NCBI RefSeq assembly: GCF_047663525.1
Contig: NC_092603.1
Span: forward strand, 1,880,001 to 1,944,000
Direction: 5' to 3'
Source of the DNA: Anas platyrhynchos
Taxonomy: Eukaryota; Chordata; Aves; Anseriformes; Anatidae
DNA: 64,000 nt
Under the pieces are notes generated by a model. That model made no database searches. It was not told the origin of the DNA and worked only from the letters and a program-made list of their open reading frames with translations. The position numbers and the translations under genes were made by a program. Shown one piece after another: positions 10,788 to 22,167 of the stretch (its first letter is position 1; each line of letters opens with the position of its first letter).

Positions 10788-12123
10788 ATGGGGCTCCCCT
10801 GGGGCTGCAGCCATCCCAGCTTCACCGGCCATGCCAGGGGCCTCCTGACTTCCCTCGTCACTCTGCTTCTCCTCCAGCTGGGCTCAGGTAGGACCCTGAG
10901 AGGCTGCTGGGGGCTCTCCCCCCTGTGCATGCATACTTGCTGCTGTGGGACAGGGGAGTGGCCCTGGGAAAGGGGGGACCCAAGCCCACAGCTCGCCCGT
11001 GCTGGGTTTCACTTTCACTTTCGTTCTTTCACGCAATATGGCTGCTGCCCTGCCTGCCCTTTCTGTGTCTCCTTCACCCGCCCAAATGCTGCAGAGAGGG
11101 CTCCCTCTCCCATCACACCTCCTTCTCCTGCACGTCCTCCCTCTCCCTCTCCTGTTTCCCCGGTCATTTCCCATGGGACACGGGGGACGCAGCACGCACC
11201 AACTCACGCACCAACTCATGCCCTTTGTCACTCACTGCTCCTAAATTTACGATGACAAAATCTTACCTCCTCTCTGTGCCCTTCTCCATTGCCCAGTGTG
11301 AGAAAAATTTCAAATAATTTTCTTCAGACTGGACCTTCTCTGAAGCTATTTTATCCACGATTGCAACGGTCCTGCCAATCAGGAGTACATTTTAGTAAAC
11401 AAATCCTAACATTTTATTCCCTATTACCCGACGCCTGATCACCCCCCCGTTTCCTCATTGGATGAGCACTAAAGGTTCACAAGACACTCGACACTCCTCT
11501 ATACCAAATATGTATAATTTTTCTTTCTTTCTTTCTTTCATTCTTTTTTTCAACGCTTTAATTTCTCCTTTCTTATGTCTTGAGAACTTGTGATCTTTGT
11601 TCTCCTGATCTCACACTTCTCGTCCTGTTTTTCTCAAGCTTCTACCTTATTTTGGAACAGTGAGGCCTTCTATGGTCCACTTATCTACTTAGCATTTCTG
11701 CTTATTGTGACTACACCTTGAAATGCAGAAAAATAATTCTCTACTGCAAAAACACAACATTGTTTCTCACACCAGCCCAGCTCAGAGTGGTGGGACCAGG
11801 CTACTCTGTCACTGCCACCGTGGGGCAGGATGTCGTGCTGCCCTGCCACTTGTCCCCTCAACGCGATGCTCGCACCTTGGACGTCAGGTGGATCCGGGGC
11901 CATATCTCTGAGACAGTGCACCACTACCGCAATGGAGAGGACCTCTATGGGGAGCAGATGGGGGCATATGCCGGGAGGACAGAGTTGCTCAGAGATGGTC
12001 TCTCTGCTGGAAGCCTGGACTTGCGAATCACAGGGCTGAGACCCTCTGATGATGGCCAGTACGTCTGCACTGTGGGAGATGCTGATGCTTATGACGAAGC
12101 CATTGTGAAGCTGGAGGTGTCAG
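10788..12123 (+). pseudogene. BG/BTN-like gene 2 remnant: signal and V exons only
   Basis: Signal exon 10788-10887 encodes a BG-like leader ending LLLLQLGS. V exon 11776-12123 is open, with cysteines in VVLPCHLS and YVCTV, the variant segment RGHISETVHHY and the end EAIVKLEVSG. The V-C intron then runs to about 12590 and joins a CR1 ORF1 fragment. No IgC, TM, heptad, B30.2 or poly(A) follows before unit 3. Both exons keep their splice sites and reading frame, so the loss is probably a single unequal recombination. A secreted V-only product is possible in principle, because TCAGGTTAG puts a stop right after the V exon if the intron is retained, but nothing here shows expression. Confidence 0.85.
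11297..11771 (-). mobile_element. LTR-like insertion, unit 2 copy
   Basis: Same element as 2455-2910 with TGTGAG... and ...CTCACA ends and CCAG flanks, 475 bp, including a CTTT-rich microsatellite near 11520. Confidence 0.6.
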
Positions 12124-12595
12124 GTTAGAGCCTGGGGTGATGCTGCCAGGGCAGAGTTTACGTGTCCTTTGAATGTTTCAGCTGTTTCACAGCATGGAGC
12201 ATGCCCATGGATGTGGAGGTAATATTTGGGGAGAGAGCTCCCTGGAGAGTTTTGTCAGTGTTTACTGGTGTCTTTGAAGACAATAATCATAGTATTGTGA
12301 GGGCACTGGGCACAGGCTGCTGAGCAGCACCTTCAGCTTTGTCAGCAATGGGACCAAACAGCACACAGGGAGAATCCTCTGAGGCTCTGAGGTCTGCTTT
12401 ATTTTGCTTTCTGTGCTGGGGGAGACATGAGTTGTTGTCAGGAAGTCTTGGGGCTTCATCACCCGCCACGGCTTGGTGCAGAGATGCTACCTGGAGGTGC
12501 TGGAGTGCAGCACATGTGTTTTCTGCATGATTTGGGGTCACTGGCATTGTGCAGCCCTGCTCTCTGGATTTTAAATCTACCAGGGTGGATTACCA
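12124..12595 (+). other. V-C intron remnant of unit 2
   Basis: Closely matches intron 3263-3700 of gene 1 (TGATGCTGCCAGGGCAGAG and following). It holds no exon and ends where the CR1 ORF1 spacer begins, so it marks the breakpoint that removed the rest of gene 2. Confidence 0.6.
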
Positions 12596-12599
12596 GGGT

Positions 12600-13035
12600 G
12601 GATACCCCTGCCAGCCCCACCTTCCCAGGTGCCCTTCCACAACAGGTTTGGAGCTCTGGAGCTTGACGGACCGGTAGCTGAGGAAGAGGTAGAAAGTGTA
12701 GCCAGGAGCATGCTTACACTCAGGAAGTCGACTCCACGCCTCAGGACTGCCTCCACCAGGACAGAAAGAAGGGAGATTGTTGTAGGCGACTCCCTTCTCA
12801 GGGGAACAAAGGGCCCTAGTTGTCAGCCTGACCCTAGCTGTAGGGAAGTCTGCTTCCTCCCTGGGGCCAGGGTCAAGGAAATTCCCAGAAAACTTCCCAA
12901 CCTGGTTTACCCCTCTGACTACTACCCCCTTTGATAGTCCAGACTGGCAGTGATGACATTGAAGAGAGAAGCCTGAAGGCTGTCAAATGGGACGTTAGGG
13001 GACTGGGGCGGTTAGTGGATGGAGCGGCAGTACAG
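12600..13035 (+). mobile_element. CR1 ORF1 fragment with esterase start
   Basis: Frame 12629-12934 reads PFHNRFGALELD and then EIVVGDSLLRGTKGP, LPGARVKEIP and YPSDYYPL, the GDSL-type esterase region known from CR1 ORF1. It continues as [20 protein letters not shown]. The other spacer copies lack about 160 bp here, so this copy keeps the most complete arrangement. Confidence 0.75.
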
Positions 13036-13330
13036 GTGGAGCAGATCTCCACACTGCAGCCCATGAAGGAGCCCCCGGTGCAGGAGGTGGAAGGGGCCTG
13101 GAGGAGGCGGCAGCCCATGGAGTGCTGCAGGAGCAGAACCCAGGCCAGAGCCACAGCCCATGGAGAGGAGCCCCCGCAGGATCAGGAGTTCTGGGGGGAC
13201 CTGCAACCCATGGGTTACCCAGATTGGAACAGTTTGCTCCTGACAGATGTACCTCATACTACAGACCCACACTGGGGCAGTTGCTGGAGAGCTGCTGCCT
13301 GTGGGAAGCCCATGTAAGATCAGATTGGGA
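13036..13330 (+). mobile_element. Avian ERV internal fragment
   Basis: Same CAGCCCATGGAG-rich block as 8985-9290, flanked in the same way by CR1 ORF1 and the CR1 RT 3' piece. Old, broken. Confidence 0.6.
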
Positions 13331-13830
13331 AGGACGGCATCCCATGGGAGGAGTTGTGCACTCAGCTGAGGGTGGAAAGCCCTTGCAAGGAGATCTGGAC
13401 AGATTGGAGAGTTGGACAATCACCAACTGCATGAAGTTTAACAAAGGCAAGTGCCAGGTCCTGCACCTGGGATGGGGCAACCCTGGCTACACGTACAGAC
13501 TGGGGGATGAGACGCTGGACAGCAGCCCTGCAGAGAGGGATCTGGGGGTTGTGGTTGACAGCAAGCTGAACATGAGCCAGCAGTGTGCCCTAGCAGCCAG
13601 GAGGGCCAACCGTATCCTGGGGTGCATCAAGCATGGCATTGATAGTCGGCCAAGGGAGGTGATTGTCCCACTCCACTCTGCGCTCTGCGGCCTCACCTCG
13701 AGGATTCTGTGGAGTTCTGGGCACCACAGCACAAGAAGGACGTGAAACTATTGGAGAGTGTCCAGAGAAGGGCCACAGAGATGGTGAAGGGCCTTGAGGG
13801 GAAGATGTATGCCTTCAGCCAGTTCTCTTA
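13331..13830 (+). mobile_element. CR1 RT C-terminal fragment (plus)
   Basis: Encodes [20 protein letters not shown] and [20 protein letters not shown]; the same fragment as 9291-9780. Confidence 0.8.
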
Positions 13831-13834
13831 GTAC

Positions 13835-14014
13835 TCTGGGATGAATCCCATCTGGCCCTATAGTCTTGTATGCATTCATCTGGAGCAGCAAATCACACAC
13901 AAATTCGGGGTTTGTTGGGACTATATCGTTCCTGCAGTCACTGTCCTCCAGCTCAGGGCACCTGGGGTCCCACAGCCCAGCATCGGTGTTGAATGCAAAG
14001 AAAGCATTAAACAT
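13835..14014 (-). mobile_element. Old CR1 fragment (minus), left half
   Basis: Minus frame from 14014 reads [20 protein letters not shown] and [16 protein letters not shown], the start of the CR1 RT domain. It ends at AAAGCATTAAACAT, where the young CR1 inserted. Confidence 0.85.
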
Positions 14015-15753
14015 GTTACAAGAGATGAGGAAAAGGCGGAGGTGCTCAATGCCTTCTTTGCCTCAGTCTTTAGCGGCAAAACCGGTTGCTCTCCGGATAC
14101 CCAGTACCCAGAACTGGTGGAAGGGGACGGGGAGCAGGATGTGGCCCTCACCATCCACGAAGAACTGGTTGGTGACCTGCTACGGCACTTGGATGTCCAC
14201 AAATCGATGGGGCCGGACGGGATCCACCCAAGGGTACTGAGAGAACTGGCAGAGGAGCTGGCCAAGCCCCTATCAATCATTTATCAGCAGTCCTGGCTAT
14301 CGGGGGAGGTCCCAGCTGACTGGCGACTAGCAAATGTGACGCCCATCTACAAGAAGGGCCGGAGGGCAGAGCCGGGGAACTACAGGCCGGTCAGTTTGAC
14401 CTCAGTACCAGGGAAGCTCATGGAGCAGATCCTCTTGGGAGTCATCATGCGGCACTTGAAGGGCAAGCAGGCGATCAGGCCCAGCCAGCATGGGTTTATG
14501 GAAGGCAGGTCCTGCTTGACGAACCTGATCTCCTTCTACGACAAAGTGACGCGCTGGGTGGATGAGGGAAAGGCTGTGGATGTGGTCTACCTTGACTTCA
14601 GCAAGGCTTTTGACACCGTCTCCCACAGCATTCTCCTCAAGAAACTGGCTGCTCTTGGCTTGGACTGGCGCACGCTTCCTTGGGTTAGAAACTGGCTGGA
14701 TAGCCGGGCCCAAAGAGTTGTGGTAAATGGAGCCAAGTCCAGTTGGAGGCCAGTCACTAGTGGCGTCCCCCAGGGCTCGGTGCTGGGGCCGGTCCTCTTC
14801 AACATCTTCATCAATGATCTGGATGACGGCATTGAGTGCACCCTCAGTAAGTTTGCAGATGACACCAAGCTAGGTGCGTGTGTCGATCTGCTCGAGGGTA
14901 GGAAGGCTCTGCAGGAGGATCTGGATAGGCTGCACCGATGGGCTGAGGTCAACTGTATGAAGTTCAACAAGGCCAAGTGCCGGGTCCTGCACCTGGGGCA
15001 CAATAACCCCAAGCAGAACTACAGGCTGGGTGAGGAATGGTTGGAGAGCTGCCAGGCAGAGAAGGACCTGGGAGTGATGGTGGACAGTCGGCTGAATATG
15101 AGCCAGCAGTGTGCTCAGGTGGCCAAGAAGGCCAATGGCATCCTGGCTTGTATCAGAAACACTGTGACCAGCAGGGCTAGGGAGGTGATCGTCCCCCTGT
15201 ACTCGGCTCTGGTGAGGCCGCACCTCGAGTACTGTGTTCAGTTTTGGGCCCCTCGCTACAAGAAGGACATCGAGGTGCTTGAGCGGGTCCAGAGAAGGGC
15301 GACGAAGCTGGTGAGGGGCCTGGAGAGCAAGTCCTATGAGGAGCGGCTGAAGGAGCTGGGCTTGTTCAGCCTAGAGAAGAGGAGGCTCAGGGGTGACCTT
15401 ATTGCTCTGTATAAGTACATTAAAGGAAGCTGTAGCGAGGTGGGGGTTGGCCTGTTCTCCCATGTGCCTGGTGACAGGACGAGGGGGAATGGGCTAAAGT
15501 TACGCCAGGGGAGTTTTAGGTTAGATGTTAGGAAGAATTTCTTTACTGAAAGGGTTGTTAGGTACTGGAACGGGCTGCCCAGGGAGGTGGTGGAGTCACC
15601 ATCCCTGGAAGTCTTCAAAAGACGTTTAGATGTAGAGCTTAGGGATATGGTTTAGTGGGGACTGTTAGCATTAGGTCAGAGGTTGGACTCGATGATCTTG
15701 AGGTCTCTTCCAACCTAGAAATTCTGTGTCTGTGTCTGTGTCTGTGTCTGTAT
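14015..15753 (+). mobile_element. Young CR1 LINE, 5'-truncated, RT open
   Basis: 1739 bp. From 14020 to 15655 the RT is open: [71 protein letters not shown] (catalytic), then the C-terminal domain. The endonuclease and ORF1 are absent, as in most CR1 copies (5' truncation). The 3' end is a (TGTGTC)n tail. The target, read across the element, is GCATTAAACAT/CTCTGTGAAG, intact at 9955, 25290 and 45560. Immobile, but young. Confidence 0.93.
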
Positions 15754-16080
15754 CTCTGTGAAGTCGATGACCCTGTCTGACCATCCCCATCAAGTAACAG
15801 ACCAATGCTTTCTCTCATCCTACTTTCACTTTTTAGAGAGTTTAAATTAAAAAAAAAAATAAAAAAATAAAAAGCATTTTATTTCCCCTCGCAATACTGT
15901 CCAGCTTCAACTCAAATTGAGCTTTGGCCATATGAATTTTCTCCCTACAAAGGCGAACAGTACCTTTGCAGTCCTTCCATAGTGCCTGACTTCCCTTCTA
16001 GCAAACAGGAACTTTCCTTATCCACTGAAGCTCTTGAATAAGGTCCCTGCCCATCTGAGCCAACCTTCTGCCATGCCTGC
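15754..16080 (-). mobile_element. Old CR1 fragment (minus), right half
   Basis: Continuation of 13835-14014 on the far side of the young CR1, identical to 1120-1445 apart from isolated changes. Confidence 0.75.
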
Positions 16081-16591
16081 TTTAATGGAGCTGGGATCAG
16101 GGCTGGCACTTTGCCTTCAGCACCCTGGGCAAAGGGTGGCAGCTCTGGGCTCGGCACCCAGCTGAGCCCCATTCCCTGTAGCCTCCGATCCTGCTCAACT
16201 CTTCATTGCTATCTCTCCCCATTTTCCCATTGCTCACAGTTTGATTCCTCTTTGCATGCATGGAGACGAACGAACATAGCCAGTGGCTTTCCCTGGAGGT
16301 CTGGAGAGGCCCCCACTGGGGTCAAGCACCTCATGCTTGCTAAAGGCAGTGGACTGGGCACCCAGCTGTGATGGAATGGTGCTGCCAGCCCTGAAGAGCT
16401 CCCCAGACATTGCCCCAGGGGCAGAGTTGCTCCAGGAAGGTTATTGCAGCCAGGAACTGGGCAAAGGTTGGGAAAGTTGGGCGTAACCTTGTACTTTCTG
16501 CAGCTCTGCTGGGTGCTGTAAAGGACATCTATCTTGGCTTGGAAAAAAACACCTGGGGGGCCACCTGCCCCCTGGGGGACCTCTCTCTCAG
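16081..16591 (+). other. Conserved 5' flank of gene 3
   Basis: Duplicate of 1446-1957; probable promoter and 5' UTR of gene 3. Confidence 0.5.
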
Positions 16592-19500
16592 ATGGGGCTC
16601 CCCTGGGGCTGTGGCTGCCCCAGCCTCACTGGCCATACCAGGGGCCTCCTGACTTCCCTCATCACTCTGCTCCTCCTCCGCCTGGGCTCAGGTAGGATCC
16701 TGCAGGGCTGCTGGGGGCTCTACCCCCTTTGCATGCAGACTTGCTGCTGTGGGGCAGGGGAGAGGCTTTGGGAAAAAGGGTACCTGAGCCCACAGCTCGC
16801 CCATACTGGGTTTCACTTTCCCTTTGGTTCTTTCACACAATACGGGGGCTTCCTTGGCTGCCCCTTCTGGCTCTTCTTCTCTTGCCTGAATGCTGCAGAG
16901 AGGGCTCCCACTCACCGCACACCTCCTTCTCCTGCACGTCCTCCCTCTCCCTCTCCTGTTTCCCAGGTGGTTTCCCATAGCACATGGGGGATACAGCACG
17001 CACCAACTCACGCCCTTTGTCACTCACTGCCCCGAAATTTACAATGGCAAAATCTTACCTCCTCTCTGTGCTCGTCCCCATTTCCCAGTGTGAGAAACAT
17101 CTCAAATAATTATCTTCAGACTGGATCTTCTCTGAAGCTATTTTATTCCCGATTGCAACGGTCCTGTCAATCAGGAGCACATTTTAGTAAACAAATCCTA
17201 ACCTTTTTTTCTCTATTACCCGATGCCTGATCACCTCCCCTGTTTCCTCATTGGATGAGTACTACAGGTTCACAAGCTATTTGATGCTCCTCTATACCAT
17301 ATATGTAGATTATTATTTTTTTTTAACCTTTTTATTTCTCCTTTCTCATATTTTGAGAACTTGTGATCTTTGTTCTCCTGTTCTCACACTGCTCGTCCTC
17401 TTTTTCTCAAGCTTCTACCTTATTTTGGAACAGTGAGGCCTTCTACGGTCCACTTATCTACTTAGCATTTCTGCTTATTCTGACTACACCTTAAAATACA
17501 GAAAAATAATTCTCTACTGCAAAAACACAACATTGTTTCTCACACCAGCCCAGCTCAGAGTGGAGGGACCAGGCTACTCTGTCACTGCCACCGTGGGGCA
17601 GGATGTCGTGCTGCCCTGCCACTTGTCCCCTCAACGCGATGCTCGCACCTTGGACGTCAGGTGGATTAGGAAGAAGTTCTCTGAGACAGTGCACCACTAC
17701 CACAATGGAGAGGACCTCTATGGGGAGCAGATGGGGGCATATGCCGGGAGGACAGAGTTGCTCAGAGATGGTCTCTCTGCTGGAAGCCTGGACTTGCGAA
17801 TCACAGGGCTGAGACCCTCTGATGATGGCCTGTACGTCTGCACCGTGCGAGATGCTGATGCTTATTCTGAAGCCATTGTGGAGCTGGAGGTGTCAGGTTA
17901 GTGGCTGGGGTGATGCTGCCAGGGCAGAGTTTACGTGTCCTTTGAATGTCTCAGCTGTTTCACAGCATGGAGCATGCTCATGAATGTGGAGGAAATATCT
18001 GGGGAGAGAGCTCCCTGGATACTTTTGTCAGTTTTCACTGGTGTCCTTGAAGAAAGTAATCATAATATTGTGAGGGCACTGGGCACAGGCTGCTGAGCAG
18101 CACCTTCAGCTGTGTCAGCAATGGGACCAAACAGCACACAGGGAGAGTCGCAGAGTCCTTTGAACAGCCGGGTGTCTGCTTTACTATTGCTTTCTGTTCT
18201 GGGTGAGACCTTAGACGTTGTCAGGAAGCTAAGCACCTGGGTTTTCTGTGTGATTTGGGGCCTCTGGCATTGTGCAGCTCTGCTCTCTTGGTCTGGCACC
18301 TACCAGTATGTTTTGGAGGTGAGGGTGTGTGCTCAGAGTGCCTGGTCCCTGAGCCCCTGGGGCCATTGGTGTGTTAGGCTGTGTTTGGCATGGGAGCACA
18401 TGGGGTCTTTGCCTTAGAACTGAATCCCTCCCCAAGTCAAGTACCAGCCACACACTCTTCCCCCAGCCACAGGCGCTGACCCCCACCTCTCCCTGGGGGG
18501 CTATGAGGCCGGAGGCATCCGGGTGCTGTGTCGATCGGCTGGCTGGTACCCGCTGCCGCAGCTGCTGTGGAGGGATGCTCGCGGGCAGCACCTGCCCTCG
18601 GTCTCCCAGACACATTCCCAGGACCAGGAGGGGCTCTTTGAAATCGAAGGCGCCGTCATCATGACCGGGAGCATGGAGGGGCCCTTGTCCTGCGTGGTCA
18701 GGAACAACCACCTCCAGCAGGAGAGGAAATTTTCCCTGCACATTGCAGGTACAAATGGCACAGCCAGGGTGAGGTGTTCCTGGTCCCTGCACTTGTCCTG
18801 ACCCAGGAGAAGTCTGGGTCTTCCTCTTCCACCTGCAGGCATGGAAACACAGCCCTTTTCCTGGTGCCTTTTCTCAGCTCCCTTCTTCCACAATGCCCAG
18901 CCCTGGATGGTGGCTCTGGCTCTGGTCCCTGTGCTTTTTGTCGTGTCCATTGGCCTGGGTGTTTATCTCTTTCGAAAGCAAGGTAAGCTGGCAGTGCAGG
19001 GATGGAGCGGAGGGAGGTGTTCTGCAGGGACACCCCTGGGTCTGGAGCGGGGCTGAGGGATGTGCATAGGAGTTGGAAGGGAATGTTCCCCTGGGGATGC
19101 CAAAGGCCTTAGGATCGTCTTGGGTGGGAGGCCAGGGAGCATGGCTGCAGCGTGGTGCTGGTGGCAAGGCGCAGCCCCCCGCAGATGTTCCCACCCAGCA
19201 ACCAAGCTGCTCTGCTCACCACCTCTTCCTCCGCCTTTCCTTTTCAGCGGCACAGAGCCGAGAGCTGGGTGAGTCCTTGCAGTCCCTGCCTCCAGCCCCT
19301 GGGAACTGGTGGTGTCCCTGCGGGAGGGCCTGGTCTGGGTGGGCTCTGGGGGCTTGTGTGCTGGTGGCTCGGGGGTGCTGGAGGAGCAGCTGGAGCCTGG
19401 GGTGGGAGTGGGGAGTGCTGGGGCTGGGGCTGCCCTGGGCACGGGACACGGCTGGGATGGCTGAAAGGAACGGGGATCAAGGTGGGGACGGGGAGCGAGT

Positions 19501-21331
19501 TGCGGGGCTGCCCCGCTCTACACTGACGCTTCTCGGACAGGGACGTCCTCCACCCATGTGCAATCACTTCCCATTGTCTTTTGGTGGGATGATGCAGAGA
19601 GCTGCACAAGTGTCTGTCCTTACTGCTACAAGTCTTGCAAAATGCTGGGACCTGGTCCTTCTTAGTCTGGTCACTACAAGTCTGGGAGCAAGGTCGTCTG
19701 TGCCCATGCATGAGAGCAAAAAAATTGGGGGTCTAGCTATGGCAGCAGAAATGGGGTGAAAGTCTCTCCACTCTGACCATTCATTCCTTTTGCTTTTCTA
19801 TAGCAGCGAAAAAGGATGCAGAGCTGGGTAAGTCTCCTTCCCCAAAGAGAAGGCATTTGGTGTCTTCCCACAAGCATACTCCCCTCTGACCTTACATTGC
19901 TTTTGTTTTTCTTTTTCTTTTCCAGGGAAACAAGCTGCAGAGATAGGTGAGTGTGCATCCCTGAACTAGAAGAATTTGAAGTGTAGACAGTAGATGAGAA
20001 GCTTTTTCCCTCTGATCATGCATTCCTTATGCTTTTCTTTTCCAGAGGAAAAAGATGCAAGACTGGGTGAGTCTCTATTCCTCTCCCCAACTGAAGGAAT
20101 TGGGCGTCTTTTGTTTGTAGCAGTCATTTTTAAGAAACTGACTGCTCTCATTGATGCATTGCTTTTCTATTTTGTTTGTAGATGAACAAGCTGCAGAGCT
20201 GGGTAAGTCTCACTCTACAAACAGAAAAAAAAAAAAAAAAAAAAAAACAACGAAAAAAAAGGCATCATAGTGACAGGTATGGAATCAGAAACTATGCCTT
20301 CTTCTCATGTTTTCCTTTTCCCTTTCATTTGTAGAAAATCAAGCTGCAGAGCTGGGTAAGTCTCCCGGTGCTGAAGCCCAAGGCAATGTGCAGGGGAGGG
20401 TGGGCAGCTGGGACAGAGCAGCCCAGGGCTGGCCCCTCACCCTGCCCACACCCACTGGGCACCAGCCATGGGCTGTGACCAGCTCTCCCCTCTCCTTCCA
20501 GCATGGAGAAGGTTTCTGCTGCCTCAAAATGGAGGTAGGTGTGCATTGGGTTGCCCTCTGTGGTGCTTCACATTCCCCGTGCTCAGGAGCCCAGAGGTGC
20601 CCCATCTCCTGCCCCGTGGGGCAGCTCCTGGCCCCGAGCTGGGGAAAGCCTGCCCAGGGCTGCGCTCTGCCCCTGATGGCCTGGCTCCTTCTGTCCCTGC
20701 AGTGAAGGTGACCCTGGATCCACACACGGCTCATCCCCTGCTTGTTGTGTCTCAGGACAAGAGCAGTGTGAGATGGGGAAGGGAATGGCAGCAGGTTCCT
20801 GACGCACCAGAGAGATTTAACTATTGGTGCTGCGTGCTGGGCCATGGGGAGTTCAGAGAGGGGAGGCATTGTTGGTTGGTGGAGGGGGAGGGAGAAAAGC
20901 TAAAGTATTCTTGCTGGGCTGTGGGGGTGGCCAGGGCTTCTGTGGAGAGGAAGGGGAAGATCAACACAAGCCCTGAAGGAGGGATCTGGGCTGTGGAGTA
21001 CGTTAATGGACATCTCAAGTCTCTCACATCTCCTCGCACCCCCTTGTTCCTGTCCCCTATCCCCACAAGGATCTGGGTCTGTCTGGACTGTACCCAGCAA
21101 CAGGTGTCTTTTATCAACGCTGACAATGGGGTCGAGATCTTCACTTTCACAGCAGCCTCCTTCAATGGGGAGAGCATCCGCCCCTGGTTCTGGCTATGGA
21201 CAGAGGGATTTCAGCTGTGCCTGAGGGACAGAACACCCCAGACCCTGTCCCCAGCCCTGGGGGGCTCCTGCCCTTCTCCAGACACTCCTGCATCACCTCT
21301 ACTTTCTCCTGCAGGACCAGCACAGGAATAA
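16592..21331 (+). CDS. BG/butyrophilin hybrid gene 3 (V-C-TM-6 heptads-B30.2)
   Basis: Exons: signal 16592-16691; IgV 17549-17896; IgC 18467-18748; TM 18878-18982; heptads 19248-19268, 19807-19827, 19926-19946, 20046-20066, 20182-20202, 20335-20355; linker 20502-20534; B30.2 20703-21331. The sum is 541 codons (540 aa), open throughout. Through the linker it is almost the same protein as gene 1; I noticed R to H in HYHNGEDLY of V and a few IgC changes (LPSVSQ, KFSLHIA). The B30.2 is a different lineage: WGREWQQVPDAPERFNYWC, KGKINTSPEGGIW, CTQQQVSF and an AQE C-terminus, shared in part with gene 5. Genes 1 and 3 thus pair near-identical ectodomains with different B30.2 domains. AATAAA lies at 21739. 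Role as for gene 1, by family. Confidence 0.88.
17089..17544 (-). mobile_element. LTR-like insertion, unit 3 copy
   Basis: Duplicate of 2455-2910 with the same ends and CCAG flanks. Confidence 0.6.
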
Positions 21332-21738
21332 GGGGAGTGGGGCCAGGGGCTGCTTTGTGTTCCTCCCTGCTGCTGGAGGAGGGCTGGGATGCTACAAGCA
21401 GGGGCTAGGCCCCTTGCAGCCCCTGGGCTCTGTCCTGCACACGGCTCCTGTGCTGGGGCACAAGCCCTGCTGGCACCCACGGCTCTCACCCTGCCTCTGA
21501 GCCCCAGCGGGCAGCACAGGGGCTGCAGCAGCTCTCCACGCTCCTCTCCCCTCTACTTTCAGACCCCAGGGCAAGGGATGTGGTCACTGTGTGCTGCCGG
21601 CCATTGCAGGCCACCTTTGCCTCCTAGGTTGGGGTTGACCCTTGCTCTGTGCCTGGTGCTGAGCATGAGCAGCCTGTGGGGGCACTTTGTTCCCTCTGCT
21701 GGAGCACATGAAGGCCCAGCAGCAGCAGGACTGTGTCA

Positions 21739-21744
21739 AATAAA
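21739..21744 (+). promoter_or_regulatory. Poly(A) signal of gene 3
   Basis: AATAAA in the conserved context TGTGTCAAATAAAGTTTTG, about 410 bp after the stop. Confidence 0.8.
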
Positions 21745-21849
21745 GTTTTGTACAGGAAGATGGAGTCTGGCAGTGGAATTTCCTGGGTGCTTTGTGTCCT
21801 GAGGCCTTGCTGCCTGGGAAGGCGTCTTGCAGCAGACCGTCTCTTCACA

Positions 21850-22060
21850 CACCTTGCCCTGCAGAGCCTTCGCCGTCCTCGTAGCCCTCCCTTGGAGGCT
21901 CTCGCACAGTTTCACGCCCTTCATCTGCTGTGGTGCCCACAGATGCATGCAGTGTTCGAGGCGAGGCCGCAGCAGGGCGAGCAGAGCGGGATGATCCCTT
22001 CCCTCGGCCGGCCAGCAGTGCCGTGCCTGAGGCACCCCAGGGCCCTTTGGAGTCCCATGC
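21850..22060 (-). mobile_element. CR1 RT fragment (minus) between gene 3 and DMB remnant B
   Basis: CCTTGCCCTGCAGAGCCTTC onward matches the larger minus CR1 at 43195-43410, in the part encoding the C-terminal RT region. It fills the gap between the two converging poly(A) signals. A shortened copy lies at about 7220-7280. Confidence 0.7.
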
Positions 22061-22167
22061 CATGACCCCACACACCCGCTCCTCTTGGTGAGACACCGTA
22101 GGAGTGTGTGAGCCTCTGCCCTCTCCCCAGAACACTGCAGAGACACGAGTGGGGCTTGTGGAGCATC

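Larger units (their letters stand above)
14635..20543. repeat. Segmental duplication, right copy (partner 1-5915)
   Basis: Near-identical to 1-5915 from inside the young CR1 through the gene 3 linker exon, diverging right after TGGAGGTAGGTGTGCA. The identity covers introns, repeats and exons alike, which argues for recent duplication or conversion rather than protein-level constraint. Confidence 0.92.

Noticed and set aside
13841-15655. 604-aa open frame that might look like a host gene
   Set aside because: It is the CR1 reverse transcriptase, with its first 58 codons read from an unrelated older CR1 in the opposite strand sense.
20821-21177. Minus-strand open frames opposite the B30.2 exons
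   Set aside because: Shadows of a GC-rich conserved coding exon; they vary in length between copies and match no family.
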